Source: Loxodes magnus
Taxonomy: Eukaryota > Ciliophora > Karyorelictea > Loxodida > Loxodidae
Length of the DNA: 64,000 bases
Reading direction: 5' to 3'
NCBI GenBank assembly: GCA_946699065.1
Contig: CAMPDV010000200.1
Span: 124,001-188,000 of the forward strand
The position numbers and the translations under genes were made by a program. The notes beneath the pieces are model-generated. The model searched no databases. It saw nothing but the letters and a program-made list of their open reading frames with translations, and was not told the DNA's origin. Positions 1 to 14,027 of the stretch are shown here, piece by piece (the stretch's first letter is position 1; every line of letters starts with the position of its first letter).

Positions 1-1523
1 TTGCATCACATCTATAAAGTTTTATAATCTGAGAGAGAGCTAATAAGAGTTGTATCATTTTCACTTTTATAGCTCTTAGTTTCTTTAATTTTGGTATAAC
101 TGTTCTAAAATATCTAATTTAACTTCTTAGATTTAAAATAATTTACTTATAATCAATTTTATTAAAGTTCTTAAATAGTCTATATATGTAATAATTATAT
201 TATTCTATGTATTATATCCTTTTGTCTTAATATTTCAATAAATAAGTTACTAATACATCATTTATATTAATTTGCTTATTTTATTTAAAATTTACTATAA
301 TAAACTTAATTTTTATGATATAAGTATTTTTACTCTATAAGATAGTTTTTTAAATATTTTATATCAGCACTAGAAAGAATTCTAACTATAGGAGGATTTT
401 AGAATATCAGCTAAAATTTACTAGACTTTTGTAGATCTTAGAGGTTTTAGATACAACCAAATTGTTTCTTATCAGAACTTATATTATTTTTAAACTAAGT
501 TATAACTAGAAAGCCCTTTTTATTTATTGAAAAGTAAACTCTTTAATTTATTTTTAAGACATACAAGTATTAAATCAAGCTAAATATTATTAGCTTGAAA
601 AATAAAGAATAAATAAGCTCTATAATTCCGATTATTTACTTCTAACATAAAGCTCTTTATAATTTCTATCTAATTCTACATAAAAGCATGCTTAATTTTT
701 AATGTTTAACTAGTAAAGTCTCTTAATAGTTATCTAGATGCCAAATCATTTTTATCTTTTCAATTAATTAAAATAATAATAGACTGTCTATTTTTCCTAA
801 AATAACGTACTTTTTTATTAATGCGTTTTTCATTTTAATATAAATATTTAATTTACAAAGGAAATTACATATAAAGCAAATATTTTAGCCTGGATTTCCT
901 TTTGTTTAATATGGCAATATATAATTCTCTTTTCGTTGCAGCCGATTTAAAGTAATAGTTTTTTATAAAATGGAAAATTCCTCCATAAAATAATAGGTTT
1001 GTTATAAATTTATTTTGGTTAATTTATTCTTCAGATTCTAATAGATTAATACCAAATTATTATTATTTTTCTTTTTTTATTTGAAAATAAACTTATTTTA
1101 TTCATTTTCACATACTACAGAATCACTCTTGTACACCAAAATTTGGCTTTAATATCCTGGACTTTGCATTATAGCAGCTGGATAAAAGGCTAACCTTAAA
1201 AACGCCCTTTTTATTCACTTAGAAGCTTTTAAATCCTTATTTTCTGCTATTTTATCAGTTCAATACAAATTTAATTATATAGATGGAAAAGTAGCATCCA
1301 TTTATTATTTTATTTCTAAAATAATTTTATTTTATTCGATTTCTTAATGATAATAATATTATATTTAAAAGTTAATGTTTTACCTTCTCTTGGACTACCG
1401 GATAGATACCTGCTACAAATTTTTTATGTGGATGAGCACTAAGACGTTCTTTTATGTGTGGTAATTTAATATTATATATTATCTTCAGTTCTTTATAAAA
1501 TTTTCTTTTTATAAACTCTATTT
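1..1523. other. AT-rich stretch, no supported gene
   Basis: This is very AT-rich sequence without a recognisable product. The minus-strand frame near 1380-1560 reads as a short charged peptide in a frame different from the neighbouring coiled-coil gene. It has no family match, and with no reliable stop codons such frames are expected by chance. Otherwise I see only A/T runs. Confidence 0.5.
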
Positions 1524-2783
1524 TCAATTATTCAGAGTTTATTCATGATCCTTCATGTTCTTTATTCTTTTCTTATCTTTAGTTATTTTCAGGCTCAGCA
1601 TTGTCGTAAAATATGGTAAATGAATGGTAATACCAGCTTTTTGATCTATTTTTTCTGAATTTGCTTCTAAGATTTTTCCAATTTCTCTATTCTCTAACGT
1701 AAATTACTATTACTTTTTTTTCTTATTGTTTTTCTAAATCAATCAATTAATTAATTTAATCCCCTTTCTATAGCCATATTTTGTATTGACTAAATTTCTA
1801 TTGTGATTGCTCTTAAGTTACTGTTCTGTTACTAAGTTATTTTAGATAAGCTGAAAACGTAGTATCAATAACACATTATTTTAGCTGTCAATATTTTTTA
1901 TTAATTCTCTTATTTTTTTCACATAATTGTAAATTGCTTCGTCGTATTTTTAGATTATTTATTACATTTTGTCTAGTTTATTTTAGAGTTTTTGGTATTT
2001 TTAATTTTTAGATTTCGAAATCTCTACAGTTTCTATTATTACTTTACCTTCTGATGAAAAGCCATTCTCTTGTTTCTGTTTCTTTTTTAATTTTTTTCGT
2101 CGTTTTTCTCCTTAAATTTATAAGTTAATTCTTCGAGAGTTAAACAGATTACTCCATTTTTTAATTCTTCTTCTGAATCTCAAATACTTGTGAATTAACA
2201 ATAAATTACTGATACCGTTTAATTTTTCTATACCTATTCATCATCTGGTGCTTTATGTTTCTTTTAAATTTTTGGTTTTTATCTTTTTGTTAATTCTTCT
2301 TTTAATATTTTTCAACCGTAATTCATTAAAGAGAAGTTTAGTATCGACTTATTGCTTCTGCAAAATTTATTCCTCTTGTAAAGTATTTTAACTATCTTTT
2401 TCTAACTTAGCAACTTTTATTAAATTATATGTTCATTAAACCATTAATCTTCCATAAAAGCTACTCTTTTCAAATTTGTTTTCAAGATTAATTATAGAAA
2501 AGAAGTTTTTTTTACAAGTTCTATATTATTTGTGAACTTATCATATTTTAAATCTATCATTTTAAATTAAATTTTACTCTTACTCTTTAATTTATTTTTA
2601 GCTTGCTTATAACTATAAGTATTTAAGTTAATTTATTCTGCTTTTTCTACTCTTTACTATTTTAGTTAGCTAATTTATATTAACAACTATTGTTTTAATT
2701 TCTATAAATGTTTCTATTTCTTTCATTCCTAATACTCCAGTATAATCAGGATCTTTTAATTATTACTTTGTCTATTTCTTCAT
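1524..2783 (-). CDS. hypothetical coiled-coil protein (419 aa)
   Basis: I do not recognise this protein. It is a single open frame from ATG (2783-2781) to TGA (1526-1524) when TAA/TAG are Gln and internal TGA is Trp. It needs no intron, and its length is exactly 420 codons. The N-terminus begins MKKQTKQQLKDPDYTG. Much of the rest is Lys/Glu/Gln/Leu-rich with heptad-like spacing, for example a stretch KLEKDSQNTLQEEQ in the middle and KLQNKLDKMQQIIQKYDE towards the C-terminal half, so one or more coiled coils are likely. A run of Lys and Gln follows. There is no signal peptide or membrane segment. Another frame with its own ATG at 2892 looks partly protein-like but does not hold up downstream. 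The main doubt is whether the gene is real, since open frames are cheap in this code. Confidence 0.55.
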
Positions 2784-4558
2784 TAAAGTTACTAGAATTA
2801 AGTTGGATTAATATGCTTTAAAAGTTTTTCTTAAAAGGCTTATATTTTTAAAATTAAAATTAAATTAGTTCCTAGCTTGTTCATTGTTCCATTATACTTT
2901 TTATAATCGAGTGACTTATAAATTACTATCTAAATTAGTAATTTAAAACAAAATTAAAAGTCCAATGTATTTCCATAAGATATCATTTATTAATATTTTT
3001 ATTATTGCTAGAAAAGCAAGAACTTAGCAAATACCACTCTTTTTCTTATAAATAGCCTTCCATATTTAATTAATTATTAATAAGCTAATCCTTTAACTAA
3101 ATGCATAATCCTTTATTCTAAATCTTTATTTTTACTTAGTATTTTAATTTTGCAATTACTCTAAAGCCTATTTAGCATCTATTACGATATAGTTTATTAG
3201 TAATTTTTATTATAAGCATATCCTTTCTTTTCATTAAAATAGGATATTAATAATGTAGTCAATATGCTAAAGTTATTGTTCTATTTAACTATCTTAGTTT
3301 AGATTCTATAAAAGGTATATAAGGTTGATATTTAAACTTCATCTAATCAATTTATCTTTCCTAATACTTTTTATTTGTATTAGCTTGTAAGTTTTCCCTA
3401 TAATTTCATTAATTTTACTATTAATTAAACTTAATGTAGCTAAGAGTGAATAATAGGAATATGTCTAAAAGAGATTCTAGGAAAAAGGTAAAAGTGAAGA
3501 GTTAATGGGCTATAGATCTGATTAAATACAATAAGAAACTACTAACTTGGTTAAATAATGAACTAACTAAGAAATTAAATTATTAAGTATTTAAGCTAAA
3601 AATGAAAATTCTGTTTCTTTGACACTTTACAATAACCTATAGAAATATGCTACTATCTTGCTATATCCTACTTATAATCTCATCTATTCATACTACTATC
3701 AATTCATCTTAAATATACTACATAGTATACTTTAAAGCTATTTTTCAGAATGATAATATTAATCTATAATCAAGCAGAAAGAATTGTGGATATTGGTATA
3801 CAAATATAGCAAGCTAAATAATTCTATTAAACAAAGAAAATTAGTAAGACTTAATGTTCTTAATTAATACCTAAATTACCCTAAAGTTATTAGCATCTAG
3901 AATATTTAATAATAAGTTTTGATATTCTTCTTATAACTTACGTAATCTAGTGATTTTTCACATTAGATTGAAATATTTTAATAATGAAGTATGTTTATAT
4001 TAAGCATTATTTTCTAGAATTAATTAAGGTATACTTTATTCTATAACTTTATCTTCACTATTCCCATTCTTCTTCTTTTTTATTACTTTTCACCATTTTT
4101 ATGTTTACTAAACTAAATTTATGAGAAGCTAATAAAATCTTGCTTAGTTATTTAGAATCTAGATTCTGCATGTAGCTATATTTTATCATATTAGCTTAAT
4201 GATTATTGTTACTGAGACAAAAATTAAATTATCTTTCTTTTTCTTATTAAAAGATTAAGATCTAATGTAATACATTACTATGTTAAATTTATTCTCTCTA
4301 GCTTAATATATGGTTATCAGTTTTTCTTTAACTATACATTTAGTAACTAGTAGGATAGTGATTCCTTAACTTTGTTGCTTATACAAATTTTTATCGCATG
4401 ATCCTTTAATTAGTTTTAAATGTTTTGCATTAAATAATTAAACCAAATAGCTTTTAATATTTTCCTAGTCTACTTTACATAAAATATAACTTTCATATCT
4501 GAACAGTAAGAAAAATATAGAAAGTGATAGTTTAAGCTAAATATAGGGATTAGAAAAT
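2784..4558. other. AT-rich intergenic stretch
   Basis: No gene is supported here. A minus-strand frame starting at 2892 gives a short Gln/Lys-rich peptide but cannot be joined to the gene below it by a plausible intron. The rest is A/T-rich with no RNA gene, repeat array or recognisable domain. Confidence 0.4.
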
Positions 4559-5158
4559 ATGAGAATACTGATATAAGAAAATATATTACATCTCAAGAGA
4601 AAAATTGAGGCTATGTTTATACCTCAAATCCTCAATTAAGATATTGTAGATATTATATCTAAGTATCTTAAACTAGAAATTTAGATAATAAAAGCTATTC
4701 TATTTTACCCATATCTACTCTATAGCTAACTTTAGCTTTCTTACATATAAAATCCTTAAATATAAAATGATATTTTATTAATAAGGAGTTCATAGATAAT
4801 GAAATGAAGTATTAGAAAGATTGATATTAAAGAATTAAAACTAATTAACTAACTCTTTCAGAAGCTTTCCGAAATCCAATTTAGTATATAATAAATAACT
4901 ATGATTATAGATATTTAGAAACCCATAGGAATAAGTATAATCAAATGAAGTAAAGAGTTTCTATTTGCTATTATTTGGTTAGCTTAAAACTGATAACAAT
5001 ATTCTAATTAAGTTACTAATAACTTTATATAGATATAGAGTTAGAGAAAATTGTATAGAGTAATAAAGCTTTATAATATATATTTAAAGGGAAATTTGCT
5101 AATTCTATTAAATATTAAAGTGTAAAGAAATGAGATATCAACTTTAGATCTCTTTTGA
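4559..5158 (+). CDS. possible hypothetical protein (199 aa), weak
   Basis: This frame opens with ATG at 4559 and reaches TGA at 5156-5158, exactly 200 codons. It starts MRILIQENILHLKRKIEAMF and is rich in Ile, Leu, Lys and Gln, with alternating hydrophobic and charged residues in its first 120 positions. I see no domain, signal peptide or family. After about residue 140 a second frame reads equally well, so either an unseen short intron is present or the whole frame is chance. It is reported because it is the only candidate between 2.8 and 6.5 kb. Confidence 0.25.
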
Positions 5159-6523
5159 AATTATTGCTAAGTGATTTAGTTTTTTTTGAGTTATGCAAAT
5201 GCAGCCTGTAATTGAAAATTTAGCTAGATATCTTGCAATTCTACTAATATAATAGTTATAAATATAGATATAAAATACCATTCTGATGAAATTTATAAAA
5301 TCCCAGAAATTTATATTCAAAAGCAGCCTTTCATAACTTAAACGAAACTAAGTTACTATTGCTTATAAATTTTAATTTATATACAATGAGGAAGGAAATG
5401 AAACAATAGATATAATATTATGAGCATGGTGTTTTAGTATTATATACTTAATAGCAATATTATGCTTATTAAATAATATATTTCATTACTTTCGCAAGCA
5501 TAAAATGATATGCACATATCAGTCAACTAATTATTTTGAAATGTTTTGCATATCATTCATCTCTTTCTCCTTGCTTCTATACTTAGTTTTGAGCCTTAAC
5601 GAATATAGTTAATTGGCTTAATTTTAATTTTAGAATTATCTTGGTGTAAATAAATCCGTTGTCTTAGCATTAGACTCTGAGATTTATATTGAAATTATAT
5701 ATTAATATAATCCTTAATAACTAAAATTGATATATATTATTTTATCTATTCATAGCTTTTTTCTTTATTTATTCAAGTCTCTTGCATTTTAAGTTATACC
5801 GATTTAATAATACCTCAGTCAGTTTGAATTTTGACATTATTAGTATTTTCTTTTCTAGCTTGAAGAAAATAAAATCAATTATAAATTAACTACTTCCTTT
5901 ATATCCTCTAGATATAAGCAAACCATTTCTCTTTAAAATCAATACAATAGAATCTAAATGTTTCTTCCAGCTTAAGCTTGATATTTATTTTTAACGCTTG
6001 TAGCTTATTTTGTGATTCAAATTATCTATGAAAGAACAATACAAAAAAACGAAAAAGCTAGTTCTGATTTAATTAAAGAAACATTAGACTTTCTTAAAGT
6101 ATGACAACTAGAAATTTCTTACATTCATTCTTTAAAAATATATTAGGATAATTTTTGCATATATGGTAATTAAGTGTTAAATAGATACCTGATATAAATA
6201 TAAATTTAGTTAGCTACGTAACTTATGATTATTAGCTTTGAAATTAGGTATTTATTAGTATGATTTATAGACTTCTTTTAATGTATTGCTTATGAATTAT
6301 TTTATTCATATTAATTTAATTTATTCGTGCTTTCTTAATATTCTTTTGTGCTTAATATCTATGTTTAGTTGTTTGATATGATTCAGTTTATTCGATAACT
6401 TTATCTTTTATATTTTGAATTATTTTATTGTTTACTTTAGAATTTATTTAAAGTTCTTAGTTTCATTCTTAACTGTAAGATTTAGGTTTTTCATATAAGT
6501 TTAACCCTTAAACTCCTTTATAA
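5159..6523. other. AT-rich intergenic stretch upstream of the beta-helix gene
   Basis: No gene is supported. It is A/T-rich, with scattered short T and A runs. The last few hundred bases must hold the promoter and 5' leader of the large gene starting at 6524, but I see no recognisable regulatory motif. Confidence 0.4.
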
Positions 6524-9500
6524 ATGGATTACCCTTTCTTTATTAGGATTTTGATGATTTGCCTGTCTAAATGAAGCTTAGCTTTCGAAGTTTATGTAAC
6601 TACTCCTGAGATTTTAACTAAATTAGATGTTTCTTATTCTGATGGTAGTCTAGAAAATCCCTTTACATCCCTTACAGAAGCCATTTCCAAATTGGCTTTA
6701 GATTCTGACTCTTAAATCTGAATATCTCCACATAATCATTCTTGAAGTTGTTATCAACAAAAGTTTTGCGATTCTTGTGACTAATGCGAAATTCTACGTG
6801 GAGGTTAGACTAAGAAATCTACAAAAAAGCTAGTGATTCAAAAGTTTTATCTCTGCTCAAAGGATAGGAAATATTAGACGATGTGCCTAAACTACCTTAA
6901 AGAAGCTACTTTGTTTGTCTAAAGCCCTAATCTAAAGCTATAACTAGTAGAAGATACTTTAGTAATAAAAGATTTAGTCATAACAGGAGAGCAGATAGAG
7001 AATGGAAGGCATTGTGACAAGTAAAACTGTAGTGCTTTCATTTAAAATGTTTTGATTAGATCCTAAAACTCCTAGCTTAGTCTTGAAAATGTTGCTATAA
7101 AGAGCTTCATTTTATAGTATGATAATTACATATTAATAGATTCAGGGATAGCTCTGCTTAATAGATTATAGCTACTTGATAATATAGCATATAGTGCTAT
7201 TTTATTGATGAATAATAATGCAACTGTAAGCATAAATTAAAGCTTATTTCTAAGGAACTAAGCAACTGTTATTTAAAGTCTAGGCTAGCAATTATCTATT
7301 TGAGAGTCATAATTTAAGGGTAACTAAGGCTTTAAAGGAAGCTGCATAAATATAAAGGGCACTAGATTGATTATTGAAAACTCCTTATTCTAAGAGAATA
7401 GAGCTTAATGAATAGCTGGAGTCTTATTTGCTAGTTAATCTGACTGCTATTTCTATAATTCTGACTTTATCTAAAACATTGCAGAAAGCTGAGGGGCTGT
7501 GATAGAGTCAGAAGGAAGGTCTAACTATTCAATAATAAACTGCAGCTTTAAAAGAAACAAAGCAAATTATGGAACTATTGACTTTACTAATGACTTCATT
7601 AAAATAATTGATAACAGCACTTTTTATTTTAATGAAGCAGAATATGGGGGAGCTATTGGCTTCTACTTGACATAAGTAGGTGTTGTTTCTAACTCAATTT
7701 TTAGTGGGAATAATGCAATCTATTCAGGAGGGTGTGTTTAGGCAGATTCTTCTTGATGGGATTTACTAATTAATAGCTACTTTTTCTAAAACTAAGCGTA
7801 GTACAGAGCAGGCACCATTTTCTTAGGTTATCAATCTAGTCTTACATAGATTATTGGCTGCAATTTTGAAGAAAATGTAGCTTCTAAAGGAGGAGTTATT
7901 AATTTGTTTGACTTATCTGTAGTATATTCACTTGAAAACTGCATATTCAAACATAATAATGCAACTAGTGGTGGAGTCTTTAGCATGTAAGAAGGCTAAG
8001 ACGAAATACTTTTAACTAATTGCACTTTTATTGACAATTTTGCCCAAAATGGAGGCATTTTTTAGCTGTCTCAAATCATAGTAAGAATAGAAAAATCCCT
8101 GGCAATAGGAAATGAAGCATCTTATGGAGGGGTTCTTAAAGCAGAGTTTTAGTCCAATATAACAATTTAAAATTCAGAATTTTATGAGAATACTGCTTAA
8201 GAAGGGGCTGTTTTTCATATTTAGTAGTCTAATTTATAATTTTACAATATTTAGTGTGCAAACAACTACGCAAAAGACAAAGGAGCAATAGGATTAATGG
8301 AAGTACAAAGTTCCTTTAAATCAGAAAACTCAATCTTTACCAAAGGTATCACAAACGAAGGGTCATTTTTATATGCATAGAACTCTTAATTTCTCATATA
8401 CAACTCAATAATTTCCAATAATATAGCTAAGTCTACTGGAACTATTTACTTATAGACTTCCATTCATTAAAAGTAAAGCGAAATCAAGAACTCTGATATT
8501 TCCAATAATTTTGCTAAGACCTCTACTATCTTCATATACATGAGTTTCTTATCAATATCTAAGGTTAGCTTCCGTTATAATCAGGCCTATGCTCTTACTT
8601 CAGGAATTCTAATTTGAAGCTCTTCAACAGTCGTTGAAGAATCCTTCTTTAAAGGAGCTGCAGAAAATGCTTAATCTTTCATATTAATGGATTTTTAAGC
8701 TTAATTGAAAATAAATAAAACAGATTTCTACAATGGAAATTCCCCTGATTCTAGTGCTATTAAGCTATCTTCGTCTGAAATTAATTTACATTAAGTTAGC
8801 TTTTTAAATATGACCTATTAAAAGGGAAGTGTTATATCAGCTACCTGGTCAACCGTAAGAATCAGAAAAGTGACTTTCTAGTATTGCTTTTCAGAATAGC
8901 AAGGTTCAGTAGTTTATTTGAGAAAGTCTTATCTGCTAATAGAATGAAGCATTATAAGAAACTACGTACAAACTGCTTTGGCTGCTTTTGAGAGTTAACT
9001 TGTCATTGAAGATACGTAGTTTGTTGATGGCTCAAGCAAAGATTCTTTAGGATCTGCTGTTTATTCCTACAACTCAGAAATGAACATTTCATACTGCGTA
9101 TGTTCTGAGCAATACTCTAAATAAGGTTCTTGCTTCTTTATTTATAACGAAGAAGTAAGATATAAGTATATTATTAAGTATAGCTAGTTTAAATTTAATA
9201 TTGCAACTGAAGATGGCGGTGCTGGCTACTGCTATAACGCTAATATTAACTTCAACCATAATCAATTTATTAACAACTCAATTGAAGGGGAAAACTCCTT
9301 AGTTTCTAAAGGAGGTGCCCTAAGACTTATATGTGAGAAATAATAAATCTGCTAGTATAAAATAGAGCATAACATGTTCGAAAACAATACCATAACTAAT
9401 AATGTTAGTGAGGGAGGGGCTATTTCATTCTTAGGTACAGTACCTTAGTTTATTCCTGATCTAAAAAGCTAATAAATATGCTCATTATTTGCAAATAACT

Positions 9501-12100
9501 ATGCTTTTTATGGACAAAATATAGCATCTTTTCCTTACAAGCTAATAAACAACGATACTAATCTAGTGGGAGATGTTTTAGAGCATTGCTGAGAGGAGAG
9601 AAACAAGAGATATTTATTTTCAGTTTATCCTGGAGTTTAGATTACAGAAAAAAGAGTATATATAGTGGATAATTTTAATTAGGTGGTTAAAAGTGATTCT
9701 AATTCAGATGCCATTATTTTTTCTAGCGATACTGATTTGTAAGGAAGATTAAGAATAAAATCAAAGCAAGGAGAATTCTACATTTAAGACATTATCATAA
9801 AAAATAAGCCTTTAATGAAAGTTCACATTCATATCTAAACCAGCGCAATAGATAAAAAAAATCTGATTAGTGATTCGACTATAAGTGACAGTTTGGAAAT
9901 GGAAATTTTAATTAATTAGTGTCTTTAAGGGTCAATATTAGTAAATGGGAATTAATGCGATAATTGTTTATTTGGATTCTACTCTCTAAATATAAGTGAT
10001 AAAGTGTGCTAAGAATGTATGGAAGGAGCGAGGTGTCATGGTGGTAATTTAATTACAATGAAAAAAGGATATTGAAGAAGTGGGTTTGATACAAATATAA
10101 TACACAAATGTCCAAATCTTTAAGTATGTCTTGGGACATTTATCAATCAAAAATTTGTTGATAAATATCTTAATTTAAATGATCCCAATGAACGAGAGGA
10201 TATGAAAGCTAAAGTTAACTGAAAAGGAGACTGCTAAATTGGTCATAAAGGAGTTTTATGTGATGTTTGCGAATAAAATTGATCAAAAAATAGCTTAAAC
10301 AGATGCCAAGTGTGCTTAGATGAAAAAATATCAATTGGAATAGCTACAATAATTTTAATTCTCTTTGTACTTTATATCATATTTTTGGTATGAAGAACCC
10401 TTTAATCAGTACAGAAATCGGAAAACTATAATGGAGTTTTTTTCAAAATCCTTACTAATTACATGCAATTTGCATCACTTATAGGGAATTTTAACTTTAA
10501 GTGGCCTAGTTTGTTTAAGAGATATTTCCAAGTTTTTGAATCTTATGTAGTTATGACCTCAAATATCTTTAACTTCGACTGTATTTAATAATAAGGCGAA
10601 GAAAGATATTATAATAAAGTAATTGGAACTTTAATCGCTCCCTTTTGCATCTTAATATTTGCATTATTAATTTTACTAAGTTGGTCTCTAATAAAAAAAA
10701 GAAGATTTAACAAGCCTGTTTTTGTAACTATCTTGAGTATCTCATTCTTCCAGCTCTACTTCCAAATAGTTTTAATAACCTTAAGTTCATTCAGTTGCTA
10801 TGATATAACACAAAACGTTTCAGTACTAAATGCATACACTGATATAACATGCTGAAGAGGCAAGCATTAGTAGTTTGTAGTAAACTTAGCAATGCCTGGA
10901 TTGATCATATATGGAATCTTTGTTCCTCTTATTGTAAACATCTACCTATATAAGAGAAGGCATATTATAAAATCCCATTAAATTGAATCAAAGTTTGGAT
11001 TTTTAATAATAGGCTATAAAAGCTAATTTTACTACTGAGAGTTTGTAAAGAGCTACCAAAAATTTGCGATATCTTCCGTTTTCATTTTTTTCTAAAATAA
11101 ACCGACAATTCTACAATTTTGGGTCCTGTTTATGATACTGATAATATCACTTTGTCTATAGTTAAAGTACAAGCCATACATTAAGGAAGAACTAAACTAA
11201 CTAGAATTCTTTTGTCTAAGTATATCATCACTTATAGTATACATATCTATATACTTTGAAGTTGATTAGAAGCTTGTAGTAGTGGATATGATCTTATTCG
11301 TCATATTAGTATCAGTAAACTGTTGGTTCGTTTTTTACTGAATTAAGGGGTTAATTCTCTATTCGGGAAATCTAGTTTATAATCAAACAAGTTTGAAGAT
11401 TTACAAGATGCTGTGCCTCAGGAAAAAACTTCACTTAGACTAATTTATAGATCAGTGGGAAAAGTAGGAAAAGATGTATGAACAAAATGACTTTAAAGGG
11501 TAGAAGTTAATGTAACTAAAGAATAAAATCCAGCAACTGATTAATAGAAGATTTTCTAAATAAGCTTTAATTATGCCTTTAGCTTATGAACTAAGAGAGG
11601 AAAATAAACATACTAAGGAGCTAATTCAGAAATTAAAAAATAAACATATCATAAAGCCTTTGAAGTAGCTTGAATGATTGTTTCTGGCAAATAGTAGTCG
11701 TATTGATTTATTCAGATAAAACGCATCGAACTTGATATTTTCTTGAAAGGATTATTGGAATTAAAGAATTAAAAGCTTTTTAGATAAATTAAATGAATAT
11801 GAAAACTACTTTTTAGAGGATACTAATATATAGAAATAGAGTAAATAGCTATAAAGTTAAAAAGTTAAAAAGACTTATAAATTAGATCAACAATTCTCCT
11901 AAGAGTAGTGCGATTAAAAAAGCGATTTAATTTCTTTTGAAGAATATAAAGAAGAAGAAGATGAGCAGTCAGAAAGAATGTGAATTCTTGGAGACTCAGT
12001 AAATGAAAAAGAAAAATTGTACGAAATCTAAAGTAAAGATCAATCAGATAAGTAGCGATAGATTCAAGATAAATATATATTAACATTAAGTAAGCAATGA
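6524..12100 (+). CDS. giant parallel beta-helix / polytopic membrane protein (1858 aa)
   Basis: One unbroken frame of 1859 codons from ATG to the first of two adjacent TGA codons. About twenty internal TGA codons fall where Trp fits, for example KKGYWRSG. Residues 1-21 form a signal peptide. Roughly 200-1000 hold many imperfect repeats of GGA/GGV, Ile-rich strands and N-x-F-x-x-N-x-A elements, the pattern of right-handed parallel beta-helix repeats (Pmp-like) common in ciliate surface proteins. Next is a Cys-rich segment (around 1150-1270) with NQCDNCLFGFYS, CQEC and CDVCEQNW. Several membrane segments follow, from about 1280 to 1630, then a long charged Lys/Gln/Glu cytoplasmic tail. The family is widespread but functionally undefined. 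A surface receptor or adhesion role is inference. No intron was needed across 5.6 kb. Confidence 0.85.
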
Positions 12101-14027
12101 TGATATTGATTTCTTTAACTTTATATATTATATGATTGGCTTTCGAAATTTCTAAAATTATACTTATTAATAAATCATTTATAGCTGCTATATCACTTAC
12201 CTTTCATATAGCTTAAAAAATAAGTTATATACTTAGTTAAATGACTAATATAATATTAATTTAAAGCTAATGCTTACTAGTGTAATTAAGATAATTTCAG
12301 TATTTTAGCAAAACTAAAAATAATTTTTTGCGATAAAACTGAACATCCACTCTTCTCTATCGTTTCAAAAATATATGCTTAGTATTTGGTAAAATTAATC
12401 ATAAGAGATTATATGAAAAAGCTTTTCAAGTTGGCTTTAAATTAAAATGTCTTTGAAAGACAAAAAATAGCTAATATGTATTAAGATATTCCATAATTAG
12501 ATAAATTAAATATATTTAAAATAATTCTATATATCTTCACATTCAGATTGATATATATAGCATATATCTAAAGATATACCTTTTATATTAGAAAAGCAAA
12601 TAGTTGTAATGAAGCTAGTAAGAAATGGAATTTATCGAAAATAATTTCAAATATAAATCAATTAAAAAAAGTTTGAGGATTTATTGACTTAGAATATGTA
12701 AACTTAAACCTGAGAAATACGTTTTTTTCTTAATAGTATTTCTATAAAGCTATACCGTTTGCATTCAGTTATATAATAAATTCATTACAGAGAACATTTT
12801 ATACTTTTGTATAGTGAGTATGAGTCTAATATTTCTTATAATTAGTTTCTTATCTACTAATAAAATGTTTTATTACTATATGCTTTCTCAAAAATTAGCT
12901 TAATCTCTTTTCTTTTTTATAGTCTCATATCAAAATGGAATTAAGTTATTTATATATCCATTCAGTAAAATTTAAGGAAAATTGATTGTCCAGAAATGCT
13001 TAGTCTAAATTATTCCATAATAGATGTGTTTTTAAGATCTTATGTTACCATTACAGTAAAATAAAGAACAGTTTTGAAAATATTTAATTTATTCTTTATA
13101 GTGTAACCATCAACATTGAACATAGATAAATGATATATCCTAAGAAAAACGTATTATCATGTGATTATTCATATCTCTATTTATATATTTATCAATATTT
13201 TAAACTTCGCATAGTCTTCTATCAAGAATGCTCTTCAGCTTTAGTGAATCTTAATACTGTTATGTTCTGTTTTATCAACTTAAAAAGTGAAAAAATATTA
13301 AAGCTTTAATAGATATTTTAGAAGTATCATTATGCTTCAATACTTATTTTTTGTGAGCTTTACTTTACTAATAAATCAGTTTTCATAATACTCTTATTTT
13401 TCTACCAAATGAGATAACAAAAAATGTCCCCTCGGCACTAGTCAAATATTATTAAACTAAAGCAGATCAAAAAATCCTTTCTTGATGTTTTATTATTCCA
13501 CCTTCAAGCATTTGCTACATGATTAATTATATAAATTTATCCATAAAATGACTAATATGAAATAAGGAAAATAGATCTATGTTATATAAATTAAGCTACT
13601 CTAATTTCAATTATTTATGCTTACTATACATTTCAAGCCTCATATAAAACAAGCACTGGTACAAACTGTATCACCATATACTTGCATTAAATCAGCCATT
13701 AATTTCCTTTCAACATACATGATATTCATCATATTCATAAAACTACCCAAATTTTCTGTTTTTATACATTAGCAGATAGATAATATTATAATATTGATAC
13801 TTATCATATTATTAGCGATTCTCACTTTAAGGTATATAAGCAAACTATTTCATCTGATTTAATCTAGTTATTAATACCTTTATCTTTCTATCAAACTCAA
13901 GTAATTTCATAACCCCATACAAACCATTAAAAGCTATCTATTACAATCTTATTTATTAAATAATAGGTATCTTTAATAGCTCTTAAGAATGTGGTTACTT
14001 AAGAATCAAGTTGGTTTATCTATAAGA
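12101..14027. other. AT-rich intergenic stretch
   Basis: No supported gene. A plus-strand frame from about 13,440 to 13,990 is open but has noncoding-like composition (Ile, Tyr, His, Asn, few acidic residues) and no Met-led domain. Small A/T-rich near-repeats occur, but no clear element. Confidence 0.4.

Noticed and set aside
2561-2892. Alternative start (MEQWTSQE) for the first coiled-coil gene
   Set aside because: The frame looks coding for about 40 codons but cannot be joined to the downstream gene by a GT..AG segment of the right phase, whereas the downstream frame has its own ATG at 2783.
11865-12086. Minus-strand ORF near the end of the beta-helix gene
   Set aside because: It is a shadow antisense to the cytoplasmic tail of the large plus-strand protein.
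13440-13990. Long plus frame upstream of the small unknown gene
   Set aside because: Composition is typical of noncoding A/T-rich DNA (Ile, Tyr, His, Asn), with few acidic residues and no start.
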